Source of the DNA: Agromyces sp. H17E-10
GTDB lineage: Bacteria; Actinomycetota; Actinomycetes; Actinomycetales; Microbacteriaceae
DNA length: 64,000 nucleotides
Direction: 5' to 3'
Assembly: GCF_022919715.1 (NCBI RefSeq)
Contig: NZ_CP095042.1
Span: 1,054,001 to 1,118,000, forward strand
Shown: piece after piece, positions 62,617 through 64,000 of the stretch
Layout: each line of letters opens with the position of its first letter
Numbering within the stretch: position 1 is the first letter of the stretch
Program-made: the position numbers and the translations under genes
Notes under the pieces: generated by a model
What the model was told of the DNA's origin: nothing
Seen by the model: only the letters and a program-made list of their open reading frames with translations
Databases searched by the model: none

Positions 62617-63603
62617 CTACGCCTTCCGCGCCTCGAGCGCGGCGATGAGCTGCGGCACGACCGTGAACAGGTCGCCGACGACGCCGAAGTCGGCGATCTC
62701 GAAGATCGGGGCGTCGCCGTCCTTGTTGATCGCGACGATCGTCTTGGCGGTCTGCATGCCGGCGCGGTGCTGGATCGCGCCCGAGATGCCGAGCGCGATG
62801 TACAGCTGCGGCGACACCGAGACGCCGGTCTGGCCGACCTGGTACGACTGCGGCACGTAGCCCGCGTCGACCGCTGCCCGCGAGGCGCCGACCGCGGCGC
62901 CGAGCACGTCGGCGAGCTGGTCGACGAGTGCGAACTGGTCGGCCGAGCCGAGACCGCGTCCGCCGGAGACGACCTTCGCGGCACCGCGCAGCTCGGGGCG
63001 CGACGACGCGACCACGGCGGCCTCGACGCTCTCGACCGTGGCGCTGCGACGACCGGAGGCCTCGACCGTGATCCGCTCGACCGACGCCGGCTGCGCCTCG
63101 GCGCGCGCGTCGACCGCACCCTGGCGGACGGTGATCACAGGCGCGCCCCACGTGGCGGCCGAGTCGACGTTGTAGGCGCCTCCGTAGACCGAGTGGTGGG
63201 CGACGACGCCCTCGGCGTCGCGCGAGACCGCGACCGCGTCGACCGCGAGCGCCGAGCGCGTGCGGGCGGCGAAGCGGGCCGCGATCTCGCGGCCCTCGAT
63301 CGAGTTGGACACGAGCACGGCGTCGGGGCGCACGAGCTCGGCTGCGGCGGCGAGCGCATCGGCGCCCGGCACCGTGAGCTGCGTGCTCGTCTGGGCATGT
63401 TCGGCGACGAGCACGTGGGTCGCGCCGAGCGCGGCAGCATCCGCACCCGCCTGCTCGCCGGCCCCAGCGGGGGCGACGATGACGGCGACGGGGGTGCCGA
63501 CGCCGGCAGCGGCGCCGAGGAGGCCCGCGGCACTCTTGGCGAGCTCACCCGCGGGGGTCAGCTCGACGAGCACGAGGATCGAGTCGGCCTTGTAGTCAGT
63601 CAT
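62617..63603 (-). CDS. etfA: Electron transfer flavoprotein, alpha subunit
   Basis: 328 residues. The N-terminal adenine-nucleotide-alpha-hydrolase-like domain (~1-190) is followed by the FAD domain: [20 protein letters not shown], the [20 protein letters not shown] block, [20 protein letters not shown] and [19 protein letters not shown], which bind FAD. It forms the heterodimer with EtfB and carries electrons from acyl-CoA dehydrogenases to a membrane acceptor. The start lies 10 bases after the etfB stop. Confidence 0.95.
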   Translation of the reverse strand: MTDYKADSILVLVELTPAGELAKSAAGLLGAAAGVGTPVAVIVAPAGAGEQAGADAAALGATHVLVAEHAQTSTQLTVPGADALAAAAELVRPDAVLVSNSIEGREIAARFAARTRSALAVDAVAVSRDAEGVVAHHSVYGGAYNVDSAATWGAPVITVRQGAVDARAEAQPASVERITVEASGRRSATVESVEAAVVASSRPELRGAAKVVSGGRGLGSADQFALVDQLADVLGAAVGASRAAVDAGYVPQSYQVGQTGVSVSPQLYIALGISGAIQHRAGMQTAKTIVAINKDGDAPIFEIADFGVVGDLFTVVPQLIAALEARKA

Positions 63604-63613
63604 CTCGGTTCCT

Positions 63614-64000
63614 TTACGCGAGCCGGTTCTGGACGAGGAAGTCGGCGAGTTGCTCGCCGGCGTCGCCCTCGTCGACGATCTTGGTCCCCGCCGTGCGCGG
63701 GGGCTTCTCTGCCAGCGAGATCATGATCGAGCGCGCGGCGTCGGTGGTGTCGGCGTCGACGCCGAGGTCGGCGAGCGAGAGCGTCTCGAAGGGCTTCTTC
63801 TTCGCGGCCATGATGCCCTTGAAGTTCGGGAAGCGGGCGTCGGGCAGGCGCTCGGTGATCGAGATCACCGCGGGCAGCTGGGCCGCGACCTGCATCGTGG
63901 CGTCGTCGCTCGCGCGCTCGCCGCGCACCTCGGCGTCGGTGATCTCGACCGAGTTGAGGCTCGTCGCGTTCGGCACGTCGAGCAGCTCGGCGATCATGGC
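63614..64000 (-). CDS. etfB: Electron transfer flavoprotein, beta subunit, 5' end cut by window
   Basis: The last 128 residues of an EtfB protein; the N-terminal half lies beyond the window. The visible part has [20 protein letters not shown], then [19 protein letters not shown], both diagnostic of the AMP-binding beta subunit, and ends in the usual ...[11 protein letters not shown] helix. It is the first visible gene of the etfB-etfA-cytochrome-TetR run. Confidence 0.93.
   Translation of the reverse strand, partial: AMIAELLDVPNATSLNSVEITDAEVRGERASDDATMQVAAQLPAVISITERLPDARFPNFKGIMAAKKKPFETLSLADLGVDADTTDAARSIMISLAEKPPRTAGTKIVDEGDAGEQLADFLVQNRLA

Overview
The window is very GC-rich, densely coded DNA of an actinobacterium, most likely the family Microbacteriaceae (Agromyces-like). 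This is inferred from the base composition, the frequent GGATGCC/GGCATCC words, a DUF222-HNH endonuclease, many GTG starts, TANNNT -10 elements lying 6-7 nt before start codons (leaderless mRNAs), and short REP-like repeats. No rRNA, tRNA, CRISPR array, integrase, phage module or intact insertion sequence was seen. About 58 genes were recognised, and both end genes (epoxide hydrolase at the left, etfB at the right) are cut by the window.

Layout. 0-3.5 kb: epoxide hydrolase, cupin, amine-type FAD oxidoreductase and a TetR gene around a perfect palindrome. 3.6-6.1 kb: small helical protein, DUF1023 hydrolase and lipoprotein, translationally coupled. 6.1-11.3 kb: FBP-type protein, YcaQ-like glycosylase, GNAT, Orn/Lys/Arg decarboxylase with divergent LysR regulator. 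11.4-18.7 kb: a GH95 fucosidase with two discoidin domains inserted, two repeat clusters around a GNAT gene, a DUF222-HNH gene followed by a 20-bp tandem repeat, and a squalene-cyclase-like protein. 18.7-21.7 kb: ArsR-type regulator, cupin, DUF4287 protein, CPBP protease. 21.7-29.4 kb: oligopeptide-type ABC operon with a C45 amidohydrolase, facing a LacI-type regulator across three ATCGAT-centred operators. 29.4-33 kb: orphan EctB-like aminotransferase, TetR, monoamine oxidase. 33-39.3 kb: ECF sigma factor with a membrane partner, an inactive resolvase-like protein, and a 1332-residue repeat surface protein with an LPASG end.

39.4-50 kb is the most coherent system: a minus-strand run of ROK regulator, SsuABC-like transporter, two Cys-type sulfatases and an alpha/beta hydrolase, next to a secreted GH20 hexosaminidase that is frameshifted here. 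The ROK and GH20 promoters share a 28-bp box (24 of 28 identical), which suggests one regulon for a sulfated, hexosamine-containing substrate.

50-58 kb holds housekeeping and small accessory genes: DUF151 nuclease-like, DUF2255, SUMF1-like, YdeI-like, MHS transporter, HAD phosphatase, membrane protein, TetR/SDR pair, peroxiredoxin/MarR pair and lytic transglycosylase. 59-64 kb is an electron-transfer module: acyl-CoA dehydrogenase, and on the other strand etfB, etfA, a b561-type membrane cytochrome with a repeated Pro/Trp motif, and a TetR regulator, almost without gaps.
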